Positions 11,099-19,877 of a DNA stretch of 64,000 nucleotides are shown here, piece after piece. The position numbers and the translations under genes are program-made. Origin of the DNA: Achromobacter veterisilvae (GTDB lineage: Bacteria; Pseudomonadota; Gammaproteobacteria; Burkholderiales; Burkholderiaceae_B); NCBI RefSeq assembly GCF_900496975.1, contig NZ_UFQC01000007.1, forward strand, positions 62,001 to 126,000. Direction: 5' to 3'. Below the pieces are notes generated by a model, which was given only the letters and a program-made list of their open reading frames with translations, was not told the DNA's origin and ran no database searches. Numbering within the stretch: the stretch's first letter is position 1; every line of letters starts with the position of its first letter.

Positions 11099-11989
11099 AT
11101 GGACATTCTGCTTAACGACATCGCGCTATTCGTCGAAGTCGCCAAGCGCAAGAACTTCAGCCACGCCGCCGAAGCCTTGAATATTCCGACGTCCACGCTC
11201 TCGCGCCGCGTCAGCGAACTGGAACGCAGCATCGGCATGCGCCTGCTCAACCGCAGCACGCGCAAGATAGACCTGACCGAGGCGGGCGCCATCTATTTCG
11301 AGCGCTGCCGGCACATCGTGGAAGAAGCGCGCGTCGCCCACGACCAATTGCTGGATATGGCGGTGCAGCCCAAGGGGCGCCTGCGCATTTCCCTGCCGAC
11401 CAGCCTGGCGCAGTTGTTCCTGCCCGCCGTCATCCGCGAGTTCCGCGAGCAGCATCCCGATATCGAATGCGACTTCGACCTCAGCATGCGGCCGATCGAT
11501 CCCATCAGCAATCCGTTCGACCTCGTCCTGCGGTTCGGGCAGCAGCCGGACTCCAGCCTGATTTCGCGCAAGATCGTGCTGATGGCCCACCAGTTGTACG
11601 CTTCGCCCGATTACCTGGCCCGCCACGGCGAGCCCAGGGTGCCGGCGGATCTCAGCCACCACGAATGCCTGCGCCCCACGATGCGCGAGGAATCGTCCTT
11701 CTGGATGCTGCATTCGGGCGACAAGGTGGAACGCGTGCAGGTGTCGGGACGCCTGTCGGCCAACAATGTGGGCATGCTCGGCCGGCTGGCCAGCCAGGGC
11801 CTGGGCATCACGCCGCTGCTGGTGTTCGACGCCATGGAGCGGGCGATCAAGCAATCGGGACTGGTGCGCGTGCTGCCCGAATGGAGCCTGACGCCGCTCC
11901 CGCTATTTGCGCTGCTGCCCTCGCGCATGCTGCCCGCCAAGACCAAGGCCTTCCTGGACTTCATCCAGCCCAGGTTGTCGGACGCGTAA
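11099..11989 (+). CDS. LysR family transcriptional regulator
   Basis: A 296-residue LysR-type regulator with an N-terminal winged helix-turn-helix (about 1-60; NFSHAAEALNIPTSTLSRRV) and a periplasmic-binding-protein-like effector domain (about 88-292). The helix residues resemble the large CrgA/DmlR-like branch. I chose the ATG at 11099, with GAGGG four bases upstream, over a TTG 18 bases earlier. Targets are unknown; the divergent DUF4148 gene is the obvious candidate by position. Its stop is only 11 bp from the convergent end of apt. Confidence 0.9.
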   Translation: MDILLNDIALFVEVAKRKNFSHAAEALNIPTSTLSRRVSELERSIGMRLLNRSTRKIDLTEAGAIYFERCRHIVEEARVAHDQLLDMAVQPKGRLRISLPTSLAQLFLPAVIREFREQHPDIECDFDLSMRPIDPISNPFDLVLRFGQQPDSSLISRKIVLMAHQLYASPDYLARHGEPRVPADLSHHECLRPTMREESSFWMLHSGDKVERVQVSGRLSANNVGMLGRLASQGLGITPLLVFDAMERAIKQSGLVRVLPEWSLTPLPLFALLPSRMLPAKTKAFLDFIQPRLSDA

Positions 11990-12000
11990 TCCCTTCAGGG

Positions 12001-12552
12001 CTACGGCGTGTCGGCGCTGTACTGACAGACGGTGAAGAGCGGCGTGCCGGTGGCGGCCACCTTGGCCGAGCCGCCCAGGTCGGGCAAGTCGATGATGGCG
12101 GCGGCCTCGACCACGTTGGCGCCCAGGCGCTGCAACAGATTGATGGCGGCGAGCATGGTGCCGCCCGTGGCGATCAGGTCATCCACCAGCAGGACGCGCT
12201 GCCCGGTGCGCACGGCATCCGTGTGCATCTCGACCGACGCATTGCCATATTCGAGCGAGTATTCCTCGGCCACGGTGCGAAACGGCAGCTTGCCCTTCTT
12301 GCGCACGGGCACGAAGCCGAGGTTCAGTTCGTAGGCCAGCACGCTGCCGACGATGAAGCCGCGCGCGTCCACCCCGGCGACGAGGTCCAGGCGCTGGCGC
12401 ATGTAGCGGTAGACGAAGAGATCGATAAGCACCCGGAACGCACGGGGATCCTGCAGCACCGGCGTGATGTCGCGGAAAACGACACCGGGTTGGGGCCAGT
12501 CTGGAACGCTGCGGATGGTGCGCCGGATGTACTCGGCGTAGTCGGTCTGCAT
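12001..12552 (-). CDS. apt: Adenine phosphoribosyltransferase
   Basis: A 183-residue salvage enzyme making AMP from adenine and PRPP in the cytoplasm. The PRPP-binding motif [13 protein letters not shown] lies at residues 120-132. [12 protein letters not shown] and PVRKKGKLP are also family blocks, and the length is normal. I chose the ATG at 12552 ([11 protein letters not shown]), where family similarity begins. It lies 54 bp downstream of cydC on the same strand, so read-through from the cyd operon is possible, though no functional link is implied. Confidence 0.95.
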   Translation of the reverse strand: MQTDYAEYIRRTIRSVPDWPQPGVVFRDITPVLQDPRAFRVLIDLFVYRYMRQRLDLVAGVDARGFIVGSVLAYELNLGFVPVRKKGKLPFRTVAEEYSLEYGNASVEMHTDAVRTGQRVLLVDDLIATGGTMLAAINLLQRLGANVVEAAAIIDLPDLGGSAKVAATGTPLFTVCQYSADTP

Positions 12553-12606
12553 GGAAGACGGCCCTGAAGAATTGAAGCAAGGCGAACTATAACCTCGCAA
12601 CCGCGC

Positions 12607-14304
12607 TTAAGCCAGGATTGCCGCCCCGCATGACAATTCATGAAGCCGGCCGGCCCGCAGTTCGCAGCAGCGGTCCACGGCGCCGGGCGGCAGGGCCGCG
12701 TGGGTGGCGAGCACCACGGTGCGTCCGCGCACCGCCTCCCGCAGGTCCAGGAAGAACGCGGTCTCGGCGGCGGCGTCCAGGCCCGCGGTCGGCTCGTCCA
12801 GCACGATCACCGCGGCCGGCGACAACAGCGCCCGCGCCAGGCACAGGCGGCGCGCCTGCCCCGCCGACAACTGGGATCCGGTTTCGCCCGCCCAGGTGTC
12901 CAGGCCCTCGGGCAGGCCGCGCACGAAGTCGCCCAGCCTTGCCGCATCCAGCGCGCGCCACAACGCGGCGTCGTCCGCCTCCGGATCGCCGATGAGCAGG
13001 TTGGTGCGCAACGTTCCCAGGAAAACGGGGGCCTCCTGCGACAGCAGCGCGATGCGCCGGTGCCAATCGGCCTGCGCGCAGTCGCGCGCGTCGAGGCCGC
13101 CAAAGCGCACCTGCCCCGCCTGCGGATCCTCCAGGCGCAACAGCAGATGCAGCAAGGTCGACTTGCCGGCGCCGCTGGCGCCCGCGATGGCCACGCTTTC
13201 GCCGGGGGCCACGCGCAGGCTGACGTCCACCAGCACCGGCGGGCCCTCGTCCCGCGACGCCGCTGGATAGGAAAAGCGCACGCGGTCCAGTTCCAGCGCG
13301 CCGCTGGCGGGCAGGGTCCGCGGCGCGTCCGGGTCGCGCATGTCGGGCTCGCACTGCGTCACCTCCCGGATGCGCGCGGCCGCCGACATCGCGGACCCCA
13401 TGCGCGAGGCGCCCCGCATGATCGGGCCCGCCACCTCGAAAATGCCGATGACCGCCAGCAGCAGCCCCGCGAGCGCCGGCCCGCCGATCCGTCCCGACTC
13501 GAGCGTGTCCAGGCCGAACCACAGCAAGGCCAGCACCGCCGCGCCGGCCGCGGCCTGCAGGAAGAACTGCCCCCGGGCCGCCACCCGCGCCTGGCTGCGG
13601 CGCGCCAAGGCGCTGGCCTCGCACAGGCGTTCGAAGTGCTCGGCCGTCTGGGCCTGCGCGTGCAGCGCCACCATGTCCGCGTGGCCGTCCACGGCGTCCA
13701 GCGTCGCGGCGCGCAATCCCGCCGCGCTTTCCTGGGCGGCCGCGCCCGGCCGGCGCGCGGCGCGCACCAGCCACAACGGCACCAGCACGCAGGCCGTCAG
13801 CAGCGCCAGCGCGAACGCCAGCGCGGCGGCGGGCATCCAGTGCCCCAGCACCGCCGTCAGGACGGCCCCCGCCAGAATCGCCGTCGCCAGCGGCGCCAGC
13901 ACGAACAGGAAAACGGTATCCAGCGCGTCCACGTCGCCGGTCATGCGCGCGACCAGGTCGCCGTCGCGAAAGCGCGCCAATTGCCGCGGCGTCAGCCGGA
14001 CCAGCGCCGCGAACACCGCCGCGCGCAGGTCCGCCAGCAGGCGCAGCGTGGCGGCGTGCCCGACGACCCGATCGGCGTAGCGCGACACGATGCGCAGGAA
14101 TGACAGCCCGCGCACCAGCGCCGAGGGCGCGAACAGGTTGAACGCGCCGCCCGCGCCCGCCAGCGCCGCGCCGGTCAGGAACCAGCCCGACACGCCCAGC
14201 AGGCCCACGCCCGCCGCCACCGTGGCCAGCGCACAGAACAATGCGAGTAATAGCCCGCTTTTGCGGCGCGCATACAGCGGCAGGAGCAACAACAGGTTTT
14301 TCAT
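12607..14304 (-). CDS. cydC: Thiol reductant ABC exporter subunit CydC
   Basis: A 565-residue half-transporter. With CydD it exports cysteine and glutathione to the periplasm, which is needed to assemble cytochrome bd. An N-terminal six-helix membrane domain (about 1-320) precedes an ATPase domain with Walker A GASGAGKST near residue 380, a signature LSAGQARRL near 480 (A replaces the usual second G of LSGGQ) and Walker B VIVLDEPT near 501. The start ATG overlaps the cydD stop in ATGA (14301-14304), indicating translational coupling. Confidence 0.93.
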   Translation of the reverse strand: MKNLLLLLPLYARRKSGLLLALFCALATVAAGVGLLGVSGWFLTGAALAGAGGAFNLFAPSALVRGLSFLRIVSRYADRVVGHAATLRLLADLRAAVFAALVRLTPRQLARFRDGDLVARMTGDVDALDTVFLFVLAPLATAILAGAVLTAVLGHWMPAAALAFALALLTACVLVPLWLVRAARRPGAAAQESAAGLRAATLDAVDGHADMVALHAQAQTAEHFERLCEASALARRSQARVAARGQFFLQAAAGAAVLALLWFGLDTLESGRIGGPALAGLLLAVIGIFEVAGPIMRGASRMGSAMSAAARIREVTQCEPDMRDPDAPRTLPASGALELDRVRFSYPAASRDEGPPVLVDVSLRVAPGESVAIAGASGAGKSTLLHLLLRLEDPQAGQVRFGGLDARDCAQADWHRRIALLSQEAPVFLGTLRTNLLIGDPEADDAALWRALDAARLGDFVRGLPEGLDTWAGETGSQLSAGQARRLCLARALLSPAAVIVLDEPTAGLDAAAETAFFLDLREAVRGRTVVLATHAALPPGAVDRCCELRAGRLHELSCGAAILA

Positions 14305-16070
14305 GCGTCCTCCACTTTTCCGCCGGCCACGCGCAAGGTCCGGCCCAACCGGTCGGCCACGGCGGGCGCGTGCGTCGCCAGCAGCAGGGTCCGGCCCGCG
14401 GCGAATGCCAGGATCTCGTCCAGCACGCGCGCCTGCGTCGCCTCGTCCAGGTGCGCCGTGGGTTCGTCCAGCAGGATCAGCCCCGGATCGCGCAGGAACA
14501 GGCGCGCCAGCGCGACACGCTGCGCCTGCCCGCCGGACAGGCCATGCCCGCGGCCGCCCAGCGGCGTGTCCAGCCCCTGCGGCAAGGCCGTCGAAAATTC
14601 GAGCACACAGGCGCGCCTCGCGGCGTCGATCACGTCGGCGTCGGAGGCACTGGGACGCCCCAGCCGGATGTTGTCGGCGATGGAACCCGCCAGCAATTGC
14701 GGCTTCTGTCCGATCAGCGCCACGCGGTCCCGCAGCGCCGGCTCGCTCCATTCGGCCAGGGGCAGGCCGTCGATGCGGATGTCTCCCTGGCACGGCCGCA
14801 GGCGCGCGATGGCTTCGATCAGGGTGGACTTCCCGATGCCGCTCGCGCCCATCAGCGCCGCGTGTTCGCCCGGCGCCAGCGCCAGCGCGGCGCCCGACAG
14901 CACTGCCTGGGCGCGGCCGGGCGCAAGCATGGTCAGCCCTTCGACGGCGACGGCCGCGCCGCGGCCGCGGTCCGCGGCGGCCGGACAGGCGGCGCCCTCG
15001 GCATCGCCGCGGGCGGCGCCTTCTTGCGGCAGGCCGTCGAACAACGCGGCGATCTGCGAGACCGCCGCGAGGGCGGCCGCGCGGTCGTGATAGTGCGCCG
15101 CGAACTGCCTGAGCGGCGCATAGACTTCCGGCGCCATCAACAGACAGAACAGCCCCGCCTGCAAGGTCAGCGGCGTCCAGCGCAGGTCGAGGAATCCCAG
15201 GTAGGTCAGGCCGATGTAGACGGCCACGCCCGCCACGCCCAGCGCGGCGAAGAACTCCAGCACGGCCGACGACAGGAAGGCGATGCGCAGCACCGACATC
15301 GTGCGTTGCCGCAGGGCGTCGCTGGCCGCCACGACGGACGCCGCCTCCGCCTCGGCCCGGCCGTGGAGCTTCAGGGTGGACAACCCGCGCAGGCGGTCGG
15401 CGAAGAACCCCGACAGGCGGGCGAAGGCGCGCAGGTGGCGGCGGCTGGCGCCCTGGGCGCCCCACCCCACCAGCGCCATGAACAGCGGAATCAGCGGCGC
15501 GGTGATCAGCAGGACCAGCCCGGCGATCACGTCCACCGGGAACAGCAGCACGGAAAACGCCACGGGCAGCAAGGCCGCCGCGGCCATGGCGGGCAGGTAC
15601 TTGGCGAAGAAGCCGTCCAGCGCCTCGACTTGGTCCACCACCGCGCTGGCCAGTTCGCCTGCGGCGCGGCTGCGGCTCCAGTGCGGCCCCTTCAGGACCA
15701 GGCGCCGAAAGAGCGACTGGCGCACGTGGCGCTTGATGCGTTCGGCAGCGTCGGCGCCGGCGCGTTCGCCCGCCCACGTAATGCAGGCGCGCAGCAGCAT
15801 GAGCCCGGCGATGCCCAGGATGCCGCCGGCCAGTTCGTGCCGGGGCACCTGCCTGGCGATGGCGGCGTCCAGCACGCTGGCCAGCAGCCAGGCCTGCACG
15901 ACCAGCAGGACGCCGCCAAGCAGGGGCGCGGCGCCCGCCAGGACCAGCGGCAGCCTTGCCGCCCCGGCAAGCGCCATCAACCACCGCGACTGCTCGCGCG
16001 GCGGTTTGCCCAGCACTGCCGAAGGATCGTGCTCGAGGGTGCTAGCCGGTAGTCCGGAGCCGCCCCTCAC
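14301..16070 (-). CDS. cydD: Thiol reductant ABC exporter subunit CydD
   Basis: A 589-residue partner of CydC. The membrane domain is about residues 30-350 and the ATPase domain follows with GASGIGKST near 407, LSGGQAQRV near 508 and LILLDEPT shortly after. The start appears to be a GTG at 16070-16068 that overlaps the cydX stop codon (GTGA). The first 20-25 residues (MRGGSGLPAST) are not family-like, so a later start is possible. The gene order cydX-cydD-cydC on one strand implies one transcript with cydAB; in E. coli cydDC lies elsewhere. Confidence 0.92.
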   Translation of the reverse strand: MRGGSGLPASTLEHDPSAVLGKPPREQSRWLMALAGAARLPLVLAGAAPLLGGVLLVVQAWLLASVLDAAIARQVPRHELAGGILGIAGLMLLRACITWAGERAGADAAERIKRHVRQSLFRRLVLKGPHWSRSRAAGELASAVVDQVEALDGFFAKYLPAMAAAALLPVAFSVLLFPVDVIAGLVLLITAPLIPLFMALVGWGAQGASRRHLRAFARLSGFFADRLRGLSTLKLHGRAEAEAASVVAASDALRQRTMSVLRIAFLSSAVLEFFAALGVAGVAVYIGLTYLGFLDLRWTPLTLQAGLFCLLMAPEVYAPLRQFAAHYHDRAAALAAVSQIAALFDGLPQEGAARGDAEGAACPAAADRGRGAAVAVEGLTMLAPGRAQAVLSGAALALAPGEHAALMGASGIGKSTLIEAIARLRPCQGDIRIDGLPLAEWSEPALRDRVALIGQKPQLLAGSIADNIRLGRPSASDADVIDAARRACVLEFSTALPQGLDTPLGGRGHGLSGGQAQRVALARLFLRDPGLILLDEPTAHLDEATQARVLDEILAFAAGRTLLLATHAPAVADRLGRTLRVAGGKVEDA

Positions 16071-16192
16071 TCGTCGTTGCGGCTGGCGCGCGGGTCATGC
16101 GTATGCCCTTCGCGCAGCTCGAACCACATTGCGTTGAGGATGGCGAACGCGCACGCCAGGCCCAGGCCGAGTATCCACGAGAAATACCACAT
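16067..16192 (-). CDS. cydX: Cytochrome bd-I oxidase small subunit CydX
   Basis: A 41-codon gene too short for most gene callers. The product starts MWYFSWILGLGLACAFAILN and continues AMWFE, with one membrane helix and the conserved W-x-x-W-x-LG...N-x-MWxE pattern of CydX/YbgT. CydX stabilises the CydAB haem environment in the inner membrane. AAGGAG lies eight bases before the ATG. Its stop overlaps the cydD GTG, and it starts 15 bp after cydB. A charged hydrophilic tail of about 16 residues (REGHTHDPRASRNDE) follows the helix. Confidence 0.92.
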   Translation of the reverse strand: MWYFSWILGLGLACAFAILNAMWFELREGHTHDPRASRNDE

Positions 16193-16207
16193 GGTGGAGG
16201 CTCCTTG

Positions 16208-17362
16208 TCAGTATGAGTTGGGCGTGCCGCCCACCGATTCTTCGGTGACCTTGCCGCGCATCACGCGGTACACCCAGGCGGTGTAGACGGTCACGATGGG
16301 CAGGAAGATGGCGACCGCGATCACCATGATCCACAGCGTCAGGTGGCTGGACGAGCCGTCCCAGATGGTCAGGCCGGCCTGCGGCTTCGACGACGAGGGC
16401 ATGACGAACGGGAACAGCGAGAAGCCCACCGTCAGGATCACGCCGGCGATCGACACCGAGGACGCCAGGAAGGCCAGCACGTTGGCTCGCGCGGTCAAGA
16501 GCAGCGCCACCAGCACGGCCCCGGCCACGCCCAGCGCGGGCGCGATCCACATCAGCGGCCACTTCGCGTAGTTGGCCATCCATGCGCCGTCCCGCACCGC
16601 CACCGTCTTCAACATCGGGTCGGACGGACCGGCCATGTCCACCGCGCTGGTGATGACATGGCCGCCGACGCCGCCGGCCACCCAGAAGCCGCCCGCGACG
16701 AACAGCGCCGCGGTCAGCAAGGCGCACAGCCGGCCCCAGTTGCGGGCGCGCGAAGACACCGGGTCCTCGGTGCGCCAGGCCAGCAGCACCGCGCCGTGCA
16801 TGGCCAGCATCACCACGCTCAGCACGCCGGCCAGCAGCGCGAACGGCATGAACAACTGGAAGAAATGCCCTTCGTAGACGGGGCGCAGCGTCACCGGGTC
16901 GAAGGTGAAGGGAACGCCCAGGATGATGTTGCCCATGGCCACGCCGAACACCAGCGATGCCACCACGCCCGAGAAGCACAGCACGCCGTCCCAGCTATTG
17001 CGCCAGCGCGTGCCTTCCATCTTGCTGCGGTATTTGAAGCCCACGGGCCGCAGGATCAGCGCGATCAGGACCAGCATCATCGCCAGGTAGAACCCGGAGA
17101 ACGACGCGGCGTACAGCAGCGGCCACGCGGCGAAGATGGCGCCGCCCGCCGTGATCAGCCAGACCTGGTTGCCTTCCCAGACCGGCCCCACCACGTTGAT
17201 CACCACCCGGCGCTCCACGTCGGTCTTGGCGACCACCGGCAGCAGCGCCGCCACGCCCAGGTCGAAGCCGTCCATGACGGCGAAGCCGATGAGCAGCGCG
17301 CCCAGCAGCACCCACCACACTACGCGCAGCGTGCCGTAGTCGAAAGGAATGAGAGTTTCCAT
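16208..17362 (-). CDS. cydB: Cytochrome bd ubiquinol oxidase subunit II
   Basis: A 384-residue multi-helix membrane subunit of the high-affinity cytochrome bd quinol oxidase. Family marks include the start METLIPFDYGTLRVVWW, MDGFDLGVAALLP, GPVWEGNQVWLI, and the C-terminal FPFVMPSSS segment. The ATG at 17362 agrees with E. coli CydB. The gap to cydA is 13 bp. The enzyme supports respiration at low oxygen and resistance to cyanide, nitric oxide and peroxide. Confidence 0.96.
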   Translation of the reverse strand: METLIPFDYGTLRVVWWVLLGALLIGFAVMDGFDLGVAALLPVVAKTDVERRVVINVVGPVWEGNQVWLITAGGAIFAAWPLLYAASFSGFYLAMMLVLIALILRPVGFKYRSKMEGTRWRNSWDGVLCFSGVVASLVFGVAMGNIILGVPFTFDPVTLRPVYEGHFFQLFMPFALLAGVLSVVMLAMHGAVLLAWRTEDPVSSRARNWGRLCALLTAALFVAGGFWVAGGVGGHVITSAVDMAGPSDPMLKTVAVRDGAWMANYAKWPLMWIAPALGVAGAVLVALLLTARANVLAFLASSVSIAGVILTVGFSLFPFVMPSSSKPQAGLTIWDGSSSHLTLWIMVIAVAIFLPIVTVYTAWVYRVMRGKVTEESVGGTPNSY

Positions 17363-17375
17363 CGCTGTCTCCCCC

Positions 17376-18947
17376 TCAGGCGCGCACGGCGGCGCGCACA
17401 GGATCGGCGGCGCTGGAGGGCGCCGGCCCATCGGATTTCGGCCCCGCCTTGACGGCGTGCAGCATGACCTTCACGCCGATGATCAGCAGCGCCGTGTACA
17501 GCACCAGGAAGATCGCCAGGCTGATGGCCAGGTCGACGATGGTCAGGCCCGAGGCCGCGTAGTAGGTCGGCAGCACGCCTTCGATCACCCAGGGCTGGCG
17601 GCCGTACTCGGCCACGAACCAGCCGCTTTCGATGGCCACCCACGGCAGGGGCAGGCTCCACAGCGCCACCTTGAGCAGGCCGCGCCGGCTGTCCAGCCGC
17701 CCGCGCGAGGCCAGCCAGAAGGCCACGCCGAAGAACAGGATCAGGTACATGCCCACCGCCACCATGATGCGGAACGCCCAGAACAGCGGCGCCACGTTGG
17801 GCACGGTGTCCACCGCCGCCTTCTTGATGTCGGCCTCGGTGACCTGGCTCATGTCGGGCTGGTAGCGCTTGACCAGCAGCGCGTAGCCCAGGTCGGGCCA
17901 GGTCTTGTCGAAGACCATCCGCGCGTCGGTGTCCTTGGGATTGGCCCGGATCTTCTGCAAGGCGTCGTAGGCCACCATCCCGTCGCGGATGCGGTTCTCG
18001 GCGCGCAGGATGAGATCGTCGATGCCCAGCAGCGGCGTGGTCAGCGAACGCGTGCCGATGATGCCCATCACGTAGGGGATCTCGATCGCGAAATCGTTCT
18101 TGCGCTCCGCCTGGTTGGGAATGGCGATCAGGTTGAAGGACGCGGGCGCGGGCTCGGTGTGCCACATGGACTCCATGGCCGCGATCTTCATCTTCTGGTG
18201 TTCGGTGGTGAGATAGCCGCTCTCGTCGCCCAGCACCACGACGGACAGCGCCGAGGCCAGGCCGAAGCTGGCGGCGACCGCCATCGAACGCTTGGCCAGG
18301 TCGACGTGGCGGCCCTTCAGCAGGTACCACGCGCTGATCGACATGACGAACATGGCGCCGGCGACGTACCCCGCGCTGACCGTGTGCACGAACTTGGCCT
18401 GCGCCACCGGGTTGAAGATCACCGCGGCGAAGTCGGTCATCTCCATGCGCATGGTGTCGGGGTTGAAGATCGAGCCCACCGGATTCTGCATCCAGCCGTT
18501 GGCGATCAGGATCCACAGCGCCGAGAAGTTGGTGCCGAACGCCACCAGCCAGGTCACCACTAGGTGGCTGACCTTGGACATGCGGTTCCAGCCGAAGAAG
18601 AACAGGCCGACGAAGGTGGCTTCCAGGAAGAAGGCCATCAGCCCTTCGAGCGCCAGCGGCGCGCCGAAGATATCGCCCACGTAATGGCTGTAATAGGACC
18701 AGTTCATGCCGAACTGGAACTCCATCACGACGCCGGTGGCCACCCCCAGCGCGAAGTTGATGCCGAAGAGCGTGCCCCAGAACATGGTCATCCGCTTCCA
18801 GATGGGGCGGCCGGTCATGACGTACACGCTTTCCATGATGGCCAGGATGAACGAGAGGCCGAGCGTGAGGGGAACGAACAGGAAGTGATAAAGCGCGGTC
18901 GCGGCAAACTGAAATCGCGACAGGTTAACGACGTCGATATCAATCAT
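17376..18947 (-). CDS. cydA: Cytochrome bd ubiquinol oxidase subunit I
   Basis: A 523-residue catalytic subunit carrying haems b558, b595 and d. The axial ligands are seen: H21 in LYHFLFVPLT, a His near residue 185 (FVHTVSAGY) and a Met near 392 (FRIMVAVGM). The segment VLGDESGYLTTEHQKMKIAA and the length equal to the E. coli protein indicate the long Q-loop form. AEYGRQPWVI is strictly conserved. I chose the ATG at 18947 (MIDIDVVNLSRFQF). The gene is 127 bp downstream of a GbsR/MarR-type regulator on the same strand. Confidence 0.96.
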   Translation of the reverse strand: MIDIDVVNLSRFQFAATALYHFLFVPLTLGLSFILAIMESVYVMTGRPIWKRMTMFWGTLFGINFALGVATGVVMEFQFGMNWSYYSHYVGDIFGAPLALEGLMAFFLEATFVGLFFFGWNRMSKVSHLVVTWLVAFGTNFSALWILIANGWMQNPVGSIFNPDTMRMEMTDFAAVIFNPVAQAKFVHTVSAGYVAGAMFVMSISAWYLLKGRHVDLAKRSMAVAASFGLASALSVVVLGDESGYLTTEHQKMKIAAMESMWHTEPAPASFNLIAIPNQAERKNDFAIEIPYVMGIIGTRSLTTPLLGIDDLILRAENRIRDGMVAYDALQKIRANPKDTDARMVFDKTWPDLGYALLVKRYQPDMSQVTEADIKKAAVDTVPNVAPLFWAFRIMVAVGMYLILFFGVAFWLASRGRLDSRRGLLKVALWSLPLPWVAIESGWFVAEYGRQPWVIEGVLPTYYAASGLTIVDLAISLAIFLVLYTALLIIGVKVMLHAVKAGPKSDGPAPSSAADPVRAAVRA

Positions 18948-19044
18948 TGGGGCGCTCCCAAGCAGTCGAGATGCCACAGCAACCGGCATGGTTCCCAGGC
19001 CGTCTCTCGCGCCATGTTACGGGCGTTGGATACAACTTCATAGA

Positions 19045-19062
19045 GGTTTCCTGAAAAATCGA
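19045..19062 (-). promoter_or_regulatory. Possible operator upstream of cydA (TTCCTGAAA motif)
   Basis: GGTTTCCTGAAAAATCGA lies between the regulator stop and cydA. TTTC-CT-GAAA is a short dyad. The sequence TTCCTGAAA followed within three bases by ATCGA recurs upstream of the regulator gene at 19691-19706, suggesting a shared binding site. Confidence 0.4.
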
Positions 19063-19074
19063 GGCGGATCAAAG

Positions 19075-19620
19075 TCAGGCCTTGCCCCGCAATTTGCCGG
19101 CGAAACCCAGCACCTTCTGCACTTTCGAACCGAGTTTCATCAGGTTCTGCAGGGTCTCGGGCGGCAGCCGTTGAACCTCATCGAACCATCCGGTGGACAG
19201 TTCGATGAGCTCCAGCATTTCGTTCATGCGCTGTTGCGCGTAGGCCTCATCGGGCCCCGACGGGGGCTCCAGCAGGGTGTCGCGCAACAGGGAGAGTGTG
19301 GGATCGATTTCGCGCTTGCGCTTTTCTTCCATCAGGATCCGGAAGATCTCCCAGACGTCCTTGGGCGTCTCGAAGTAGTCGCGGCGGTCGCCCACCTGGT
19401 GGATGAGCTTGACTAGGCGCCAGGACTGCAACTCTTTCAGCCCCAGGCTGACGTTGGAGCGCGAGAAGCCCAGCGTTTCGGCGATGTCGTCGGCGTTCAG
19501 GGGCCTGGAAGACAGGAACAGCAGGGCGTAGATCTGGCCGACCGTGCGGTTCACGCCCCAACGGCTGCCCATCTCGCCGAAATGCAGGATGAAGCGTTCG
19601 TTTTGAGGAGTGAGAGCCAT
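19075..19620 (-). CDS. GbsR/MarR family transcriptional regulator
   Basis: A 181-residue winged-helix protein. Residues about 20-95 (TVGQIYALLFLSSRPLNADD, then IAETLGFSRSNVSLGLKEL) match the GbsR/MarR DNA-binding domain; the C-terminal half is helical and probably dimerises. GbsR relatives sense choline or other small molecules in Bacillus. Here the gene is immediately upstream of cydABXDC on the same strand, so control of the bd oxidase is likely. The sequence shows no cysteine cluster for redox sensing. The ATG at 19620 is the only good start. Confidence 0.85.
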   Translation of the reverse strand: MALTPQNERFILHFGEMGSRWGVNRTVGQIYALLFLSSRPLNADDIAETLGFSRSNVSLGLKELQSWRLVKLIHQVGDRRDYFETPKDVWEIFRILMEEKRKREIDPTLSLLRDTLLEPPSGPDEAYAQQRMNEMLELIELSTGWFDEVQRLPPETLQNLMKLGSKVQKVLGFAGKLRGKA

Positions 19621-19681
19621 GATCGATCAGCGCCGGCAGGATACGGACAGCGGCGCGACTGGATAAACCTGGTTACACCGC

Positions 19682-19706
19682 TTTCAGAAATTCCTGAAAT
19701 TATCGA
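19682..19706 (-). promoter_or_regulatory. Dyad upstream of the GbsR-type gene
   Basis: TTTCAG-6 bases-CTGAAA forms a clear dyad, 62 bases before the regulator start. Its right part, TTCCTGAAATTATCGA, nearly repeats the motif found upstream of cydA, so it may be an autoregulatory site. Confidence 0.4.
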
Positions 19707-19810
19707 ACAAACCATGAGAAAGCGCAAACCACACTGGAGGCAGGGGCAAGGCGGCAAGCGAAAGCCAAATAAGACCCGCCGCCTGCCCTGAAACGGCGGC
19801 GGACGAACGC

Positions 19811-19844
19811 CAGCGGCCACCTGCCGGGTGGCGGGTGGCCGCTG
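19811..19844 (-). terminator. Long hairpin after purT
   Basis: A perfect ten-base stem CAGCGGCCAC/GTGGCCGCTG with a 14-base loop, 33 bases beyond the purT stop. No T-run follows on either strand, so it may protect the mRNA 3' end rather than terminate by itself. Confidence 0.5.
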
Positions 19845-19877
19845 TGGGATACCTGGATGGAAGAGGAAAAGCGGGGG

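Noticed and set aside
12607-15984. A single 1,125-codon minus-strand protein covering cydC and most of cydD
   Set aside because: Its second half is CydC, but the first half is an out-of-frame translation of cydD. The true cydD is in another frame with intact ABC motifs, ending in ATGA with the cydC start, so no fusion exists.
18948-19074. FNR/ANR box upstream of cydA
   Set aside because: The closest match, TTGATCCGCCTCGAT on the minus strand, has the wrong spacing and a mismatched right half compared with TTGAT-N4-ATCAA.
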